A stretch of DNA of 64,000 nucleotides from Candidatus Neomarinimicrobiota bacterium (GCA_012964825.1 DTTI01000037.1:1-64000); one strand, 5' to 3'. Counted from the first letter of the stretch, positions 50,079-59,317 are shown. Program-made: numbers and translations. The notes: a model not told the origin generated them from the sequence alone.

Positions 50079-50428
50079 TAATAGAATAACCTTAAAGGTC
50101 TACGGTTTAACAGTTATGTGGACTGGTTGTTGCGCAACAGGTCCCTTCCGTTGATTCTGCTAACACAGATCTGAGACCTCTCTTCTAACCAATTCCTAAC
50201 CTGTCTTTCATCCGGTCCTAATGGATAACTATCATGTCCCAATCACGTTCTTTCAAAACGATAAGGATAAAATTTTTGGATTGTGTAATATGTATTTTAA
50301 TGTCAGTCTCAAAGTGGACTTATAGCCTATCATATGGGAGCCCGTTTTCCCTACCGTATCCCCACATACTTCACACAAAACAAATAACGGGCGGTATTGC
50401 AAACAGTGAAACGTATTACCTAAAAAGA
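50079..50428 (+). other. Gene-poor 350-base leader upstream of phytase-like gene
   Basis: No convincing gene is seen. It has the perfect 12-base palindrome TGTTGCGCAACA at 50128-50139. An ATG at 50234 would be in frame with the next gene but would place ~65 odd residues before a lipoprotein signal. The region ends in the hairpin at 50422-50457. Confidence 0.45.
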
Positions 50429-50460
50429 GTGAGCAGATTATTCTGTTCACTCTTTTTTTT
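50422..50460 (+). terminator. 15-bp terminator-like hairpin covering a start codon
   Basis: Bases 50422-50436 (AAAAAGAGTGAGCAG) pair with 50443-50457 (CTGTTCACTCTTTTT), giving 15 pairs (one G-T), with loop ATTATT. A T-run continues to 50460. The likely GTG start (50429) of the next gene lies inside the 5' arm. It may terminate rpiB transcription or attenuate the downstream gene. The complement also ends in a T-run, so it could act in both directions. Confidence 0.7.
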
Positions 50461-51451
50461 AGCCTTGATTGCTTCTTGCGAGAAACCCTCAAGCACATTC
50501 AATGAAATCTATTTTACACCCATACAACCAGGCGACGAGCTTGATTCTCCTGCCGTCTATCACGGTAATGATGAAGCGTGGATTGTTGTAACCGGTAAAG
50601 ATGGTGATCGTCTGTCTGTGTATGACGCAAACAGTGGGAAAAAGGTGCGTGTGATAGGAAGTAAAGGGGATGGATTCAGTCAATTCGCTTATCCCAACGG
50701 CATTTGGATTGAAGATGATCTTATGATCATTGTAGAACGAGATAACCATCGTCTTCAACTGTTCAGACTTCCTGATTTTGAACCTCTTGGATTTATTGGT
50801 GAAACCGAGCTTGCTAAACCTTACGGTATCAACGTACTTCACGACTCAGAAGGTCAACTGGACGTTTTTGTAACGGATAGCGAAGATGTAAAAGGCAGGG
50901 ATCTGGTCGAGGTGCATGGCCGACGAATTCGTCACTGGAAATTAACTGTAGAAGGGGATGCTATCTCTCATACCCTTGTCAATACATTTGGTGATATCAC
51001 CGGCCCCGGTATGCTCTATGAAGTGGAATCCATTTTTGCAGACAGACAACACAACCGGCTTATGATAGCAGACGAACAGGAAAATGTCATAAAGGTATAT
51101 ACTATGGATGGAGACTTTACCGGAACCATTCTTGCCAAAGGGCGCTTTGCCGGGGATCCGGAAGGAATTGCCCTGTATAAATGTGGTGATAATTATGGCG
51201 TCTGGATTTTTACAGATCAAAGTCACGATGGGAACCGATTCCACCTTTTCGATCGTAAATCATTGAAATACCTAGAGACCTTCACTATGAGCCAGACCAC
51301 AAATACGGACGGAATCTGGTTGACGCAGAAACCGATGGGTAAGTTCATTGATGGTATATTTTGTGCCTTGAATGACGATAAGAATGTGGGTGTTGTAAGT
51401 GTCAGTAGCTTTAAGGAAGCTATGCCCCAGCTTTTCAGATGTAACGGCTAA
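50429..51451 (+). CDS. Phytase-like beta-propeller lipoprotein
   Basis: The GTG 50429 start gives a compact lipoprotein signal (VSRLFCSLFFLALIASC, lipobox IASC). ATG 50234 is the alternative long start. The mature protein has beta-propeller features of 3-phytase-like/NHL proteins: DSPAVYHGNDEAWIVVTGKDGDRLSVYDANSGK (the propeller-phytase entry is D-x-P-A-x-W), FAYPNGIWIEDDLMIIVERDNHRLQLF, MLYEVESIFADRQHNRLMIADEQ and GDPEGIALYKCGD. Beta-propeller phytases release phosphate from phytate, but the calcium-site residues cannot be confirmed by eye, so the activity is unproven. It lies between rpiB and sixA. Confidence 0.75.
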   Translation: MSRLFCSLFFLALIASCEKPSSTFNEIYFTPIQPGDELDSPAVYHGNDEAWIVVTGKDGDRLSVYDANSGKKVRVIGSKGDGFSQFAYPNGIWIEDDLMIIVERDNHRLQLFRLPDFEPLGFIGETELAKPYGINVLHDSEGQLDVFVTDSEDVKGRDLVEVHGRRIRHWKLTVEGDAISHTLVNTFGDITGPGMLYEVESIFADRQHNRLMIADEQENVIKVYTMDGDFTGTILAKGRFAGDPEGIALYKCGDNYGVWIFTDQSHDGNRFHLFDRKSLKYLETFTMSQTTNTDGIWLTQKPMGKFIDGIFCALNDDKNVGVVSVSSFKEAMPQLFRCNG

Positions 51452-51460
51452 AATCTAACT

Positions 51461-51961
51461 ATTAAACAACTCACTGTCATACGTCATGCAAAGTCCAGCT
51501 GGGAATATCCTCATTTGAGTGATTTTGAACGTCCTCTCAATTCCCGCGGTGAACGGAATGCACCCATGATGGGTCAAATCCTCCGGGACGAAGGAATCCA
51601 GTTTGATCAGATTGTCAGCAGTTCAGCCAACCGGGCAATCACCACGGCGCGGGTCGTGGCTGGTGAAATGGGCTATGGTGAAAAACAGATCAGAGAAGAA
51701 CAGAGTTTTTACGGTGCCAGTCCAAATACCATTGTCGATATATTAAAGGGATTGGGGCACTCAGTAGACCACGCCGCTGTCTTCGGTCACAATCCCACCT
51801 TCCATTCCCTTGTGGAGCAGCTTGCCAACACGACCATAGAGAAATTCCCCACATGCGCCGCTGCCACCATTTCTTTGGATATTGACAAGTGGCCGGATCT
51901 TGAAGCAGGGCGGGGAGAATTGACGGCACTCCGCTTGCCGAGAGATTATACGGACAAATAG
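51461..51961 (+). CDS. sixA: SixA-type phosphohistidine phosphatase, ATT start
   Basis: This is a histidine phosphatase of the SixA group, known to remove phosphate from phosphohistidine on signalling proteins. The first standard start (TTG 51515) lies after the catalytic motif. The same frame is open back to the previous gene's TAA (51449-51451) and reads IKQLTVIRHAKSSWEYPHLSDFERPLN, in which V-I-R-H-A-K is the active-site RHG motif. The natural start is ATT 51461, giving 166 residues, the usual SixA length. GERNAPMMGQ, SSSANRAITTARV and FGHNPTFHSLVEQLAN complete the fold. It starts ten bases after the phytase-like gene. Confidence 0.9.
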   Translation: MKQLTVIRHAKSSWEYPHLSDFERPLNSRGERNAPMMGQILRDEGIQFDQIVSSSANRAITTARVVAGEMGYGEKQIREEQSFYGASPNTIVDILKGLGHSVDHAAVFGHNPTFHSLVEQLANTTIEKFPTCAAATISLDIDKWPDLEAGRGELTALRLPRDYTDK

Positions 51962-51974
51962 GGGTAAAACAAGA

Positions 51975-52100
51975 TCAGGCCGGAACGGCCTGGTGGTCCA
52001 TCAGCCGCTTGTAAATCGGCAGCTGTTTTAGATAGTCGAAAAGATAGATAATACGTTCGTGGGCGGTTGGGAAGATATACTCCAACTCATTATCGGAGAC
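51975..52100 (-). CDS. Possible small protein or gene remnant downstream of ppk2
   Basis: Minus-strand frame of about 41 codons (VSDNELEYIFPTAHERIIY..., ending MDHQAVPA), between stops at 52101-52103 and 51975-51977. No standard start opens it except TTG ~52086. The residue mix (hydrophobic heptads, aromatic residues) looks protein-like, but it may be a remnant of a larger gene. An AGGCCGGAACGGCCT hairpin overlaps its 3' end. Confidence 0.25.
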   Translation of the reverse strand, partial: VSDNELEYIFPTAHERIIYLFDYLKQLPIYKRLMDHQAVPA

Positions 52101-52130
52101 TCACCAACAGTCTTAATTCGATCTATCATT

Positions 52131-52964
52131 TTAGGTATGTCCTTGTAGGCTGAAGAGAAACTCATACTGCTCTTTGGTGAGATTGTCAAAAAGCACGCTG
52201 TCTATGGTGATGCGGTATTCCGGAATCTCCCGTGTCCATTTTTTGGCCCTGAGGTCTTTCTTTCCCGCGTAGTCAATGTGTGAAAGAACATAACGCATAG
52301 CGTTCAAACGTGCGATCATCTTGTTCTCTGAATTGATGGCTACCCAGGGATTCTTTTCCGTGGAGGTTTTATGAAACATCTGCTCTTTATAGTAGGTGAA
52401 CAGATCCCACTCTCTGGCCGCCTCCAGATCATTCGAAGAAAGCTTCCAGTATTTCAGCGGACTCGCTTCTCGCAAACGAAACCGGAGCGTCTGACTGTGT
52501 TGCGAAACAGAAAGGTAGAATTTGATGAGGATTAGTCCCCTATCCACCAAACCTTCCTCCCAATCATTGACCTTGCTCATGAAGTAGTGGTACTGCTTCT
52601 CCGTGCAGTAACCCATGGTGGGTTGAATAAGTGCCCGGGAGTACCAGGATCTATCAAAAAAGACAATTTCACCCGGTTTGGGCAACAGCTTTTCATATGT
52701 CTTCAACCACTTTTTTCTCTGCGTTGGTGACGGGACGCCCAGTTCCTCCATCCTCACACTTTTTGGCATAAGTCTTTCTATAAACCGCCGGATGGTAGCC
52801 CCTTTCCCGGCAGCGTCTCGACCTTCAAACAGGAGGGCTATGCGTTGACCCTGATCCATGACCCACTCTTGCAGTTTCAGCAGTTCAATCTGCAGACGGC
52901 GCTTTTCCTTCTGATATTTCCCCGGAGTCAGTTCTTTATACTGTGTTCTGTTGTAGACAATCAT
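52131..52964 (-). CDS. ppk2: Polyphosphate kinase 2
   Basis: 277 residues. Walker A in FEGRDAAGKGATIRRFIERLMPKS, Walker B in VFFDRSWYSRALIQPTMG and the lid segment (LRFRLREASPLKYWKLSSNDLEAAREWDLF) match PPK2. These enzymes use polyphosphate to phosphorylate nucleotides (mainly ADP/GDP or AMP, depending on class). The class is most like class I but not proven. It lies next to the esterase gene (10-base gap) and near sixA and the phytase-like gene. Confidence 0.93.
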   Translation of the reverse strand: MIVYNRTQYKELTPGKYQKEKRRLQIELLKLQEWVMDQGQRIALLFEGRDAAGKGATIRRFIERLMPKSVRMEELGVPSPTQRKKWLKTYEKLLPKPGEIVFFDRSWYSRALIQPTMGYCTEKQYHYFMSKVNDWEEGLVDRGLILIKFYLSVSQHSQTLRFRLREASPLKYWKLSSNDLEAAREWDLFTYYKEQMFHKTSTEKNPWVAINSENKMIARLNAMRYVLSHIDYAGKKDLRAKKWTREIPEYRITIDSVLFDNLTKEQYEFLFSLQGHT

Positions 52965-52974
52965 AGCCGAAGGA

Positions 52975-54693
52975 CTAATACCTCCAACTTTTCAGGTCAG
53001 CTCCGGAAGGTGCGGTCTTTTCCATCCGTTCTACAGCTTTGGGAATGAACATTTGATTATACCGTAATCGGGATAGGGCGTTAGGGCGAGTCTGGTCACC
53101 ATTCCAGCAATGCTCCGCACGATCGCCGTAATCCACTTCGCCGTTGTAATAGGGATCAGTAGTCCCTTCCAGGAATTCTTCCATAAGGTAAACAGCATTG
53201 TTCAGATAATAATTGTCCATGTCACCACAGTAGACATGAATCTTACCTTCCAACTTCGGGCCGATTTTTGCCCAGTCCCGCTCAAGAACGTAACGGAGGT
53301 CGTAGTTTTCTTTCCAATAGTCAGCCACTTCTTTATCAATCTTCCCTGACTTTTTATCCCAGATCGGCTTGGGATAGCCGTCCAAGGCCATGGGGCTGTA
53401 GACCGCTTGCCAGATATCCCATTGATCACCCGAGCGGCTGTGACTGCCGATGGCCAACTCCACATGATTCATCTGCTCCATAGTAGCGTTCACTTCACCC
53501 AGGTAATCCCTGTGAGCCGGGGTCTCAACCTTTTTGAAGGGACCGCCTTTGAAATAAGCATTCTTATCTTCATAAATATTCACAAGGCAGTATGCCCGGA
53601 AATCGATAGGGTCGGGACAGGCAGCAAAGCAGCCGTTATATTCATCAGGGTAGAACATCTGCGCTGCCAGTGCTTCCCATCCACCAGTAGAACCGCCGTA
53701 AAGAAACCTTGCCCATCCTTCACCGATACCGCGAAACTTCTCCTCAATGTACGGTATCAGTTCGTAGGTGATAGCGTCACCATAGGGACCGATATTTGCC
53801 GAATTGACCGCATAGGAATCATCATAGTACGGGTTTTGGTGCTGGATTTTGATGACCAGCACTCGAGGGAAATCTTCACCTATCCAATCTTGATAGAATT
53901 GATAATCGTACTCCTGGACAGTCTTGTTATACCCTTCCCAATCAAAGCGGGCGCTGTACTTAGGCTCCAAATCAGGATCGGGCGGTTCTGTCCTGAAGCC
54001 GCCGAAATCATGAGGATAGTGACCGTGAAAAATCATTAGAGGATACTGCGCTTCAGGATGTTCATCAAAGCCTTCCGGCAGCAAAACATGAGCACCGAGA
54101 TACATGGGGCGACCCCAGAACTCCGTCAGCAACTTACTCTGCATCTGTATATGTTTAATATATTTGGTGTCTTCCGGTGGTTCGATGGGTGGAATGACCT
54201 GATCCAGTCTAATCTTTACAGATTTTTTCTTGCCAGGGTCTAAAAATATCTTCTTAGGTGTTGAATAGAGATTTCCGGGAGAACGGTTCCATTTTTGGCC
54301 CTCTCCGTTGTCCATGGGAAGTTTCACCGTGTGACCGGTCTTCAGCTTGAATGTTTCGTAGGTGTGCAACAGCCCCTGCACCCAGTACTCTCCGGCTGGA
54401 ATATTGTCAAGGGATTCGATGGGATAGCCAAATGCAGTGCCATCAATGACAACACCCCCCTTTGGCTTTTGCCCCAGTGCATCCACGCCATAGATCAATC
54501 CCGTATGGTTTTGGTAGGTAATCTGAAAGCGGGGTTCAGCTTCATCACTTTTCGCCAACATAAGCAAAACCCGACCTTCCAAAATGTTACCATCTTGCTC
54601 AGTAGGATAATTTATGACAAACTTCAGCTTGCCCGCGGACAGGGGCACTACAGCCACTACAAAACTGAGCAAAATAGACATTATTCTAGGCAT
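52975..54693 (-). CDS. Secreted alpha/beta-hydrolase (esterase) family protein
   Basis: 572 residues with a signal peptide (ILLSFVVAVVPLSAG). The nucleophile elbow is FLYGGSTGGWEALAAQMFYPDEYNG (G-x-S-x-G). A C-terminal DRAEHCWNGDQTRP carries the likely catalytic His. Before the hydrolase domain there is a ~170-residue beta-rich N-terminal part. It resembles the putative-esterase family (Esterase D/feruloyl-esterase type). The ester substrate is unknown; plant or algal polysaccharide esters are possible. Confidence 0.85.
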   Translation of the reverse strand: MPRIMSILLSFVVAVVPLSAGKLKFVINYPTEQDGNILEGRVLLMLAKSDEAEPRFQITYQNHTGLIYGVDALGQKPKGGVVIDGTAFGYPIESLDNIPAGEYWVQGLLHTYETFKLKTGHTVKLPMDNGEGQKWNRSPGNLYSTPKKIFLDPGKKKSVKIRLDQVIPPIEPPEDTKYIKHIQMQSKLLTEFWGRPMYLGAHVLLPEGFDEHPEAQYPLMIFHGHYPHDFGGFRTEPPDPDLEPKYSARFDWEGYNKTVQEYDYQFYQDWIGEDFPRVLVIKIQHQNPYYDDSYAVNSANIGPYGDAITYELIPYIEEKFRGIGEGWARFLYGGSTGGWEALAAQMFYPDEYNGCFAACPDPIDFRAYCLVNIYEDKNAYFKGGPFKKVETPAHRDYLGEVNATMEQMNHVELAIGSHSRSGDQWDIWQAVYSPMALDGYPKPIWDKKSGKIDKEVADYWKENYDLRYVLERDWAKIGPKLEGKIHVYCGDMDNYYLNNAVYLMEEFLEGTTDPYYNGEVDYGDRAEHCWNGDQTRPNALSRLRYNQMFIPKAVERMEKTAPSGADLKSWRY

Positions 54694-54729
54694 GGTATTT
54701 CTCCTAGCATTTCCTTTATTGATGAAGAA

Positions 54730-56139
54730 TCAGTGTTTACCTACTCTTATGGGCCTGCCCGGCCGAACACCTTCAACAAACCGACCATTATCTACGATAG
54801 GTACACCGTTCACCAGTACATACCTAAACCCTTCAGACGGCACCGCACCATTCGTGTAGGTGGCACGATCAATGACTGTTTCCGGATCGAAAACGGTAAG
54901 GTCTGCATCAGCACCAGCATAAATACGTCCTTTTGTTCGCATAGCTGGAACTCTGGCTTCCAGCCGGCGGGCTGGCTCAATGGTCATTCTTCGGAGAGCA
55001 TCCATAATATCCAAGATCCCTTCGTCCCGTACATAGCGGCCCAACACTCTAGCATACGATCCGGATCCACGGGGATGGCCTCTGCCGTTTTCGATATGAC
55101 CATCGCTCGCAATCATGGTAAGAGGACTTTCAATGGCGGCACGGGTCATCGCCTCTGTCCTTTGATGAATAATAACTATTCCTCCCATAGCATGGTATTG
55201 AGCAAAAGACTGGCGATTCAAACGCTCTCCTGTATCAACCCACTGAAAAATTTGGTAGCGCTCCGGTTCCCATGTCTGCCAATCATCAAAGAGTGCTGAT
55301 TCGATGTAGGTCTGGCTGGCACTGTAGGGATACGCTTCTGTTGTTACATCCTGCCCCGCGGCACGGGCTTCTTCAATAATAGCCAGAAACTCCGCCGTCT
55401 GTTCAGCACCACTAGAATTGGCATGAACAACATGAAGAGCCGTTCCAGTATTTGCTGCACTTGTAATTGCTTCCCGGAGGCCATCTAATCCGCCACGAAC
55501 GTGGATATGTGCCGAAGCATTATACTGTGATGCCACACGCAACATTGTCTCAAACTCTTCCACCGTGGTCGCCGGTGTGTAGGCAATTCCAAAACCCACA
55601 GCTACTGCACCTTGATTTAACCCCTCCTCAAACCGTCGGGTCATTTCAGCTATCTGCGATTCACTGGCTACAACAGTTTTCGCCGGGCCGCTTGGCAGGA
55701 AATCTCCTTCATCCCCTGTCACAATCATCCGGACGGGAATATGCCCAATACTGACTCCGTAGTGTATTAATTGACTTTCGTCCCGCTCGGCGTACCATTT
55801 GGTAATATCTCCTGTTCCAACCTCCAGCTCAAAAGCGGAGGTAACACCGTCCAGTGCTTTAAAACGGAATGCTTCCTCATTCTGACCGTGATCGTGAAGA
55901 TCTATAAATCCGGGTGAAACCACCAAACCGTCAGCATTGATGACACGTTTCCCAGTAATTTGGTCTTGAGTGACTGTCACAATTTTACCACCCTTTATAC
56001 CAATATTTCGGACACCATCCAACCCGGAATTAGGATCCATTACCCGTCCGCCTTTGATCACAATATCAAATGGTCCATCAGTACATGAACAGAATAGTAA
56101 AACCGTCGTAAATGCAAAAAGTTGATAAATAGGTTTCAT
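54730..56139 (-). CDS. N-acyl-D-amino-acid deacylase-type amidohydrolase, lipoprotein
   Basis: 469 residues. The lipobox LLFCSC indicates lipid anchoring. The amidohydrolase fold begins FDIVIKGGRVMDPNSGLDG with the metal site PGFIDLHDHGQNEE, and further metal ligands in SAHIHVRGG, ALHVVHANSSGAEQ and MIASDGHIENGRGHPRGSGSY. The C-terminal ALRRMTIEPARRLEARVPAM is the family mark. It may release D-amino acids from N-acyl forms, in keeping with the Ntn acylases elsewhere in the window. It starts one base from the recN stop. Confidence 0.87.
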   Translation of the reverse strand: MKPIYQLFAFTTVLLFCSCTDGPFDIVIKGGRVMDPNSGLDGVRNIGIKGGKIVTVTQDQITGKRVINADGLVVSPGFIDLHDHGQNEEAFRFKALDGVTSAFELEVGTGDITKWYAERDESQLIHYGVSIGHIPVRMIVTGDEGDFLPSGPAKTVVASESQIAEMTRRFEEGLNQGAVAVGFGIAYTPATTVEEFETMLRVASQYNASAHIHVRGGLDGLREAITSAANTGTALHVVHANSSGAEQTAEFLAIIEEARAAGQDVTTEAYPYSASQTYIESALFDDWQTWEPERYQIFQWVDTGERLNRQSFAQYHAMGGIVIIHQRTEAMTRAAIESPLTMIASDGHIENGRGHPRGSGSYARVLGRYVRDEGILDIMDALRRMTIEPARRLEARVPAMRTKGRIYAGADADLTVFDPETVIDRATYTNGAVPSEGFRYVLVNGVPIVDNGRFVEGVRPGRPIRVGKH

Positions 56140-57840
56140 TTATGCTTCCGCTGCGCCCCTGAGGAACTCCCGGGCGTGTTCCAGTGTCAAGTCTGTAATC
56201 TGTTCTCCCGAAATCATTCTTGCGATCTCGGCCACTCGTTCTTCCTGGCTGAGCTCCGCTACTTCAGTCACTGTCCGATCCTCTCGTTGAGCCTTACGGA
56301 CCTGGAAGTGTCTGTCCGCAAAAGATGCAATCTGCTGGAGATGAGTGATACAGATGACCTGGTGATTTTGGGCAAGTGCTTTCAGTTTCTTACCCACCAG
56401 GTTGGCGATGTTACCACCGATCCCCACATCGATTTCATCAAACACCAACAGAGGAATAGCGTCCACTTTGGCAAGTACTGTTTTCAGCCCGAGCATGATG
56501 CGGGACATCTCACCACCGGAGGCGATTTTCGCCAATGGTTTTAAAGGTTCGCCGGGGTTAGGCGATATGAGAAATTCAATGTCCTCAAGCCCGAACTCTC
56601 CCGCGAGGCAGGGGTCATCGTCATTCGTTAATGCCACCCCGGCATTTTTAGAAACAGGCGTCAGCGCCACATCAAATTGAGTCCCTTTCATGCCAAGTTC
56701 CGCCAATTCTTTCTTGATCTTCTTTTTGAGGTCCTTTACACCATTTGTCCGCTTCTCAGAAATCTTGCTTCCCAAATCATAGACTTGAGATTTCAGTGAG
56801 GTGATCTCTTTTTCCAGAGATTTGATCTTTTCATCCCTGTGTTCCAGACTGTCCAGTTCCCCGACAATTTTTTCTCTGTAAGCCATAATTCCATCATACC
56901 CTTCGCCATACTTCTTGGAAAAATCCCGGTACAACTGAAGCCTTTCGTTTACCCAGGTAAGCCGCTCAGGATCGGCTTCAATGGTGTCCCCGTATCGCGA
57001 CAGTTCCAGCGAAATATCTTCTAGAGAATAGACGGCCTCTTTCCACTGGACGGCCTTCTCTTTCAGGCTACTGTCCAGCTCCGCTAAAGATTCAAACACT
57101 TTCAGCATACCCCGGAGGCGATTAAGGGCTGAGTCTTCATCTTCGGAAAGGGAATAACTCAGTTCTCGGGTAGTGTCTTTCAACTTTTGGGCATTGCGTA
57201 AGATGGTCACCTTTTCCTCAAGAGATCTCTCCTCATCCGTTTCCAGTTTTGCTGCATCAATCTCCTGGAACTGAAAATGGTAAAGTTCCTGGCGCTCCTT
57301 TGTGAGCTGATCTGCGTTGACCGCCGATTTCAATGTCTTCTGCCGCTCCTCGAGATCGTTAAAGGTATCGCTGTATTTTTCAGCAAGTGTGCCGTCAACA
57401 GCAAAACGGTCAAGAAGGGCACGATGATTATCCACATTCAGCAGAGATTGGTGATGATGCTGACCCAAGAGATCCACCAGTACATTACCGATCTCCTTCA
57501 GCTTTGCCACCGTCACCTGGTGATCGTTGACAAAAGCATAGCTTCGGCCACCGCGAACCACCTGTCGCCTCACAAGGACAGGCTCTCCCTTGCATACATA
57601 GAAGGCAAGCAAATCCGGAACCTTTCCGACGAGTTCAAAGGTGGCCTCCACAAACGCCTCTTCCTCCCCGCTACGAACCATCTCTGTGGAAGCTTTTTCG
57701 CCAATTATAAGGTGTAGTGAACCGATGAGGATCGACTTACCGGCACCTGTCTGCCCGGTGAGGATATTCAGTCCCCCGCCAAACGTCACGTCCATATCTT
57801 CTATTAAAGCGTAATTTTTAACCCGAAGTCGACTAAGCAT
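56140..57840 (-). CDS. recN: DNA repair protein RecN
   Basis: 566 residues, SMC-like. Walker A ILTGQTGAGKSILIGSLHLIIGEKAS near the N-terminus, long coiled coil in the middle (about 150-360), and the C-terminal signature KIASGGEMSRIMLGLKTVLAK with Walker B PLLVFDEIDVGIGG. It acts in double-strand break repair and is often damage-induced. It is single in its operon with the amidohydrolase gene after it. Confidence 0.96.
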   Translation of the reverse strand: MLSRLRVKNYALIEDMDVTFGGGLNILTGQTGAGKSILIGSLHLIIGEKASTEMVRSGEEEAFVEATFELVGKVPDLLAFYVCKGEPVLVRRQVVRGGRSYAFVNDHQVTVAKLKEIGNVLVDLLGQHHHQSLLNVDNHRALLDRFAVDGTLAEKYSDTFNDLEERQKTLKSAVNADQLTKERQELYHFQFQEIDAAKLETDEERSLEEKVTILRNAQKLKDTTRELSYSLSEDEDSALNRLRGMLKVFESLAELDSSLKEKAVQWKEAVYSLEDISLELSRYGDTIEADPERLTWVNERLQLYRDFSKKYGEGYDGIMAYREKIVGELDSLEHRDEKIKSLEKEITSLKSQVYDLGSKISEKRTNGVKDLKKKIKKELAELGMKGTQFDVALTPVSKNAGVALTNDDDPCLAGEFGLEDIEFLISPNPGEPLKPLAKIASGGEMSRIMLGLKTVLAKVDAIPLLVFDEIDVGIGGNIANLVGKKLKALAQNHQVICITHLQQIASFADRHFQVRKAQREDRTVTEVAELSQEERVAEIARMISGEQITDLTLEHAREFLRGAAEA

Positions 57841-57894
57841 GGAAGGGAGAATTTAATATTGCGGCGTGAAAGAATCGCGGCGAGAAATAACCCG

Positions 57895-59289
57895 TTATCG
57901 GGGAAGTGTCTCGGGCAGATCGGCTACCACATAGGCCATAACGGCCATGGCAGCAACGCAGAGGTTCACATCATGGGGATCCAACTTGTCCATGGTGTCG
58001 GCATTGGTGTGGTGGTACCAGAAATATTTCGAGCCATTCACATTCAGACCCATACCAGGGACACCTTCTTTCATGATGGGACCGATGTCAGCACCTCCAC
58101 CACTGGAGCGAATTTCACCTGCCTCGATGGGGTCCAAGAACGAAGCAATCTGCTCAATGATCTCCCGGGCACGGTCCGATCCGGTAAAACCAAAACCGGA
58201 CGGTTTGAAAACACCGCTATCAGACTCCATGGCGAGAACGTGATTTTTCAGTTCATCCTGATGCGCATCATGATAGGCATTGCCGCCCCGGAGACCATTT
58301 TCTTCATTGGTCCACATGACCACCCGGACAGTCCGGCGCGGACGGAGACCCAAATCTTTCATCAACTTTACGGCCTGCCACGCTGCCACACACCCACCTG
58401 CATCGTCCATAGCTCCCTGACCCACGTCCCAAGAATCGATATGTCCCCCAAGAACAACCACCTCTTCCGGTTTTTCACTACCTCTTAACTCTCCCACTAC
58501 ATTTCTGGAAGGGACATCATCCTCAAAATGGGCTTCCATGTAGAGGGACAGGACAACGGACTCACCCCTGTCGGCCAGACGGCCCAGCATCATGGCATCT
58601 TCCACTGTAATGGCGGCGTGGGGAATTTTGGGAATGCCCTCTTTGTATCCCATTGCGCCGGTGTGGGGTGTATTCATGGAGTATGGTCCCACCGAACGGA
58701 TCAGACTGGCCAGTGCCCCTGCCTCAGCAGCGGCACTGGCTCCATCATATCGGTAACGGACCGTTTTCCCGTAGTTTGTGAACGGTGCATTAAAAAGAAC
58801 GATTTTACCTTTCGCTTCGCCGGCACGTCTTTGCAGCTCTTCGAAATCATCAACCACCAGCACTTCAGCCGTAATTCCGTCACCAGGTGTTGCCACACTG
58901 CCGCCAAGGCCGAGCATAGCCATTTCTTTCTTCCAGGGCACTTCCATACGGACCCACTCTTCCCCGCGAACCCATCTCGGGATCATGACCTCTTCACCAT
59001 GGACATTCTCGAATCCGTCTTTCTTCATCTCTTCAAGAATCCAGTCAATGGCGTCCTCAAGATTCTTTGTCCCGCTAAAACGCGGTCCAAAAGTGTCCGT
59101 CAGTTCGGCAAGACGATTATAGGCAAAACTATCGGCCAGGGCAGTAGTCATGAGTTTGTCAGCAACAGCCGAGTATTCAGCAACGATTGGCGATGCTTTC
59201 GGATTACTATCCGAAGCCGGAGGAACGGCACAAGATGCCAAAATAGTTAAATAGAGACTCAAGGGAAAGAGTCTGCTACACGTCATCAT
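57895..59289 (-). CDS. Zinc peptidase, M28 family (carboxypeptidase Q-like), lipoprotein
   Basis: The start is ATG 59289 or 59286, chosen because a lipoprotein signal follows (YLTILASC). The M28 metal motifs are GGHIDSWDVGQGAMDDAGG (His and bridging Asp), WTNEENGLRGG (catalytic Glu and second metal Glu), AMESDSG and near the C-terminus YHHTNADTMD. A PA-like insert with AGEAKGKIVLFN lies before the catalytic domain. It removes amino acids from peptides; specific substrate unknown. It lies downstream of glnA in the same orientation with a 28-base gap. Confidence 0.93.
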   Translation of the reverse strand: MMTCSRLFPLSLYLTILASCAVPPASDSNPKASPIVAEYSAVADKLMTTALADSFAYNRLAELTDTFGPRFSGTKNLEDAIDWILEEMKKDGFENVHGEEVMIPRWVRGEEWVRMEVPWKKEMAMLGLGGSVATPGDGITAEVLVVDDFEELQRRAGEAKGKIVLFNAPFTNYGKTVRYRYDGASAAAEAGALASLIRSVGPYSMNTPHTGAMGYKEGIPKIPHAAITVEDAMMLGRLADRGESVVLSLYMEAHFEDDVPSRNVVGELRGSEKPEEVVVLGGHIDSWDVGQGAMDDAGGCVAAWQAVKLMKDLGLRPRRTVRVVMWTNEENGLRGGNAYHDAHQDELKNHVLAMESDSGVFKPSGFGFTGSDRAREIIEQIASFLDPIEAGEIRSSGGGADIGPIMKEGVPGMGLNVNGSKYFWYHHTNADTMDKLDPHDVNLCVAAMAVMAYVVADLPETLPR

Positions 59290-59317
59290 GATTCGACGAC
59301 TAAGTAGCGCTATGGGT

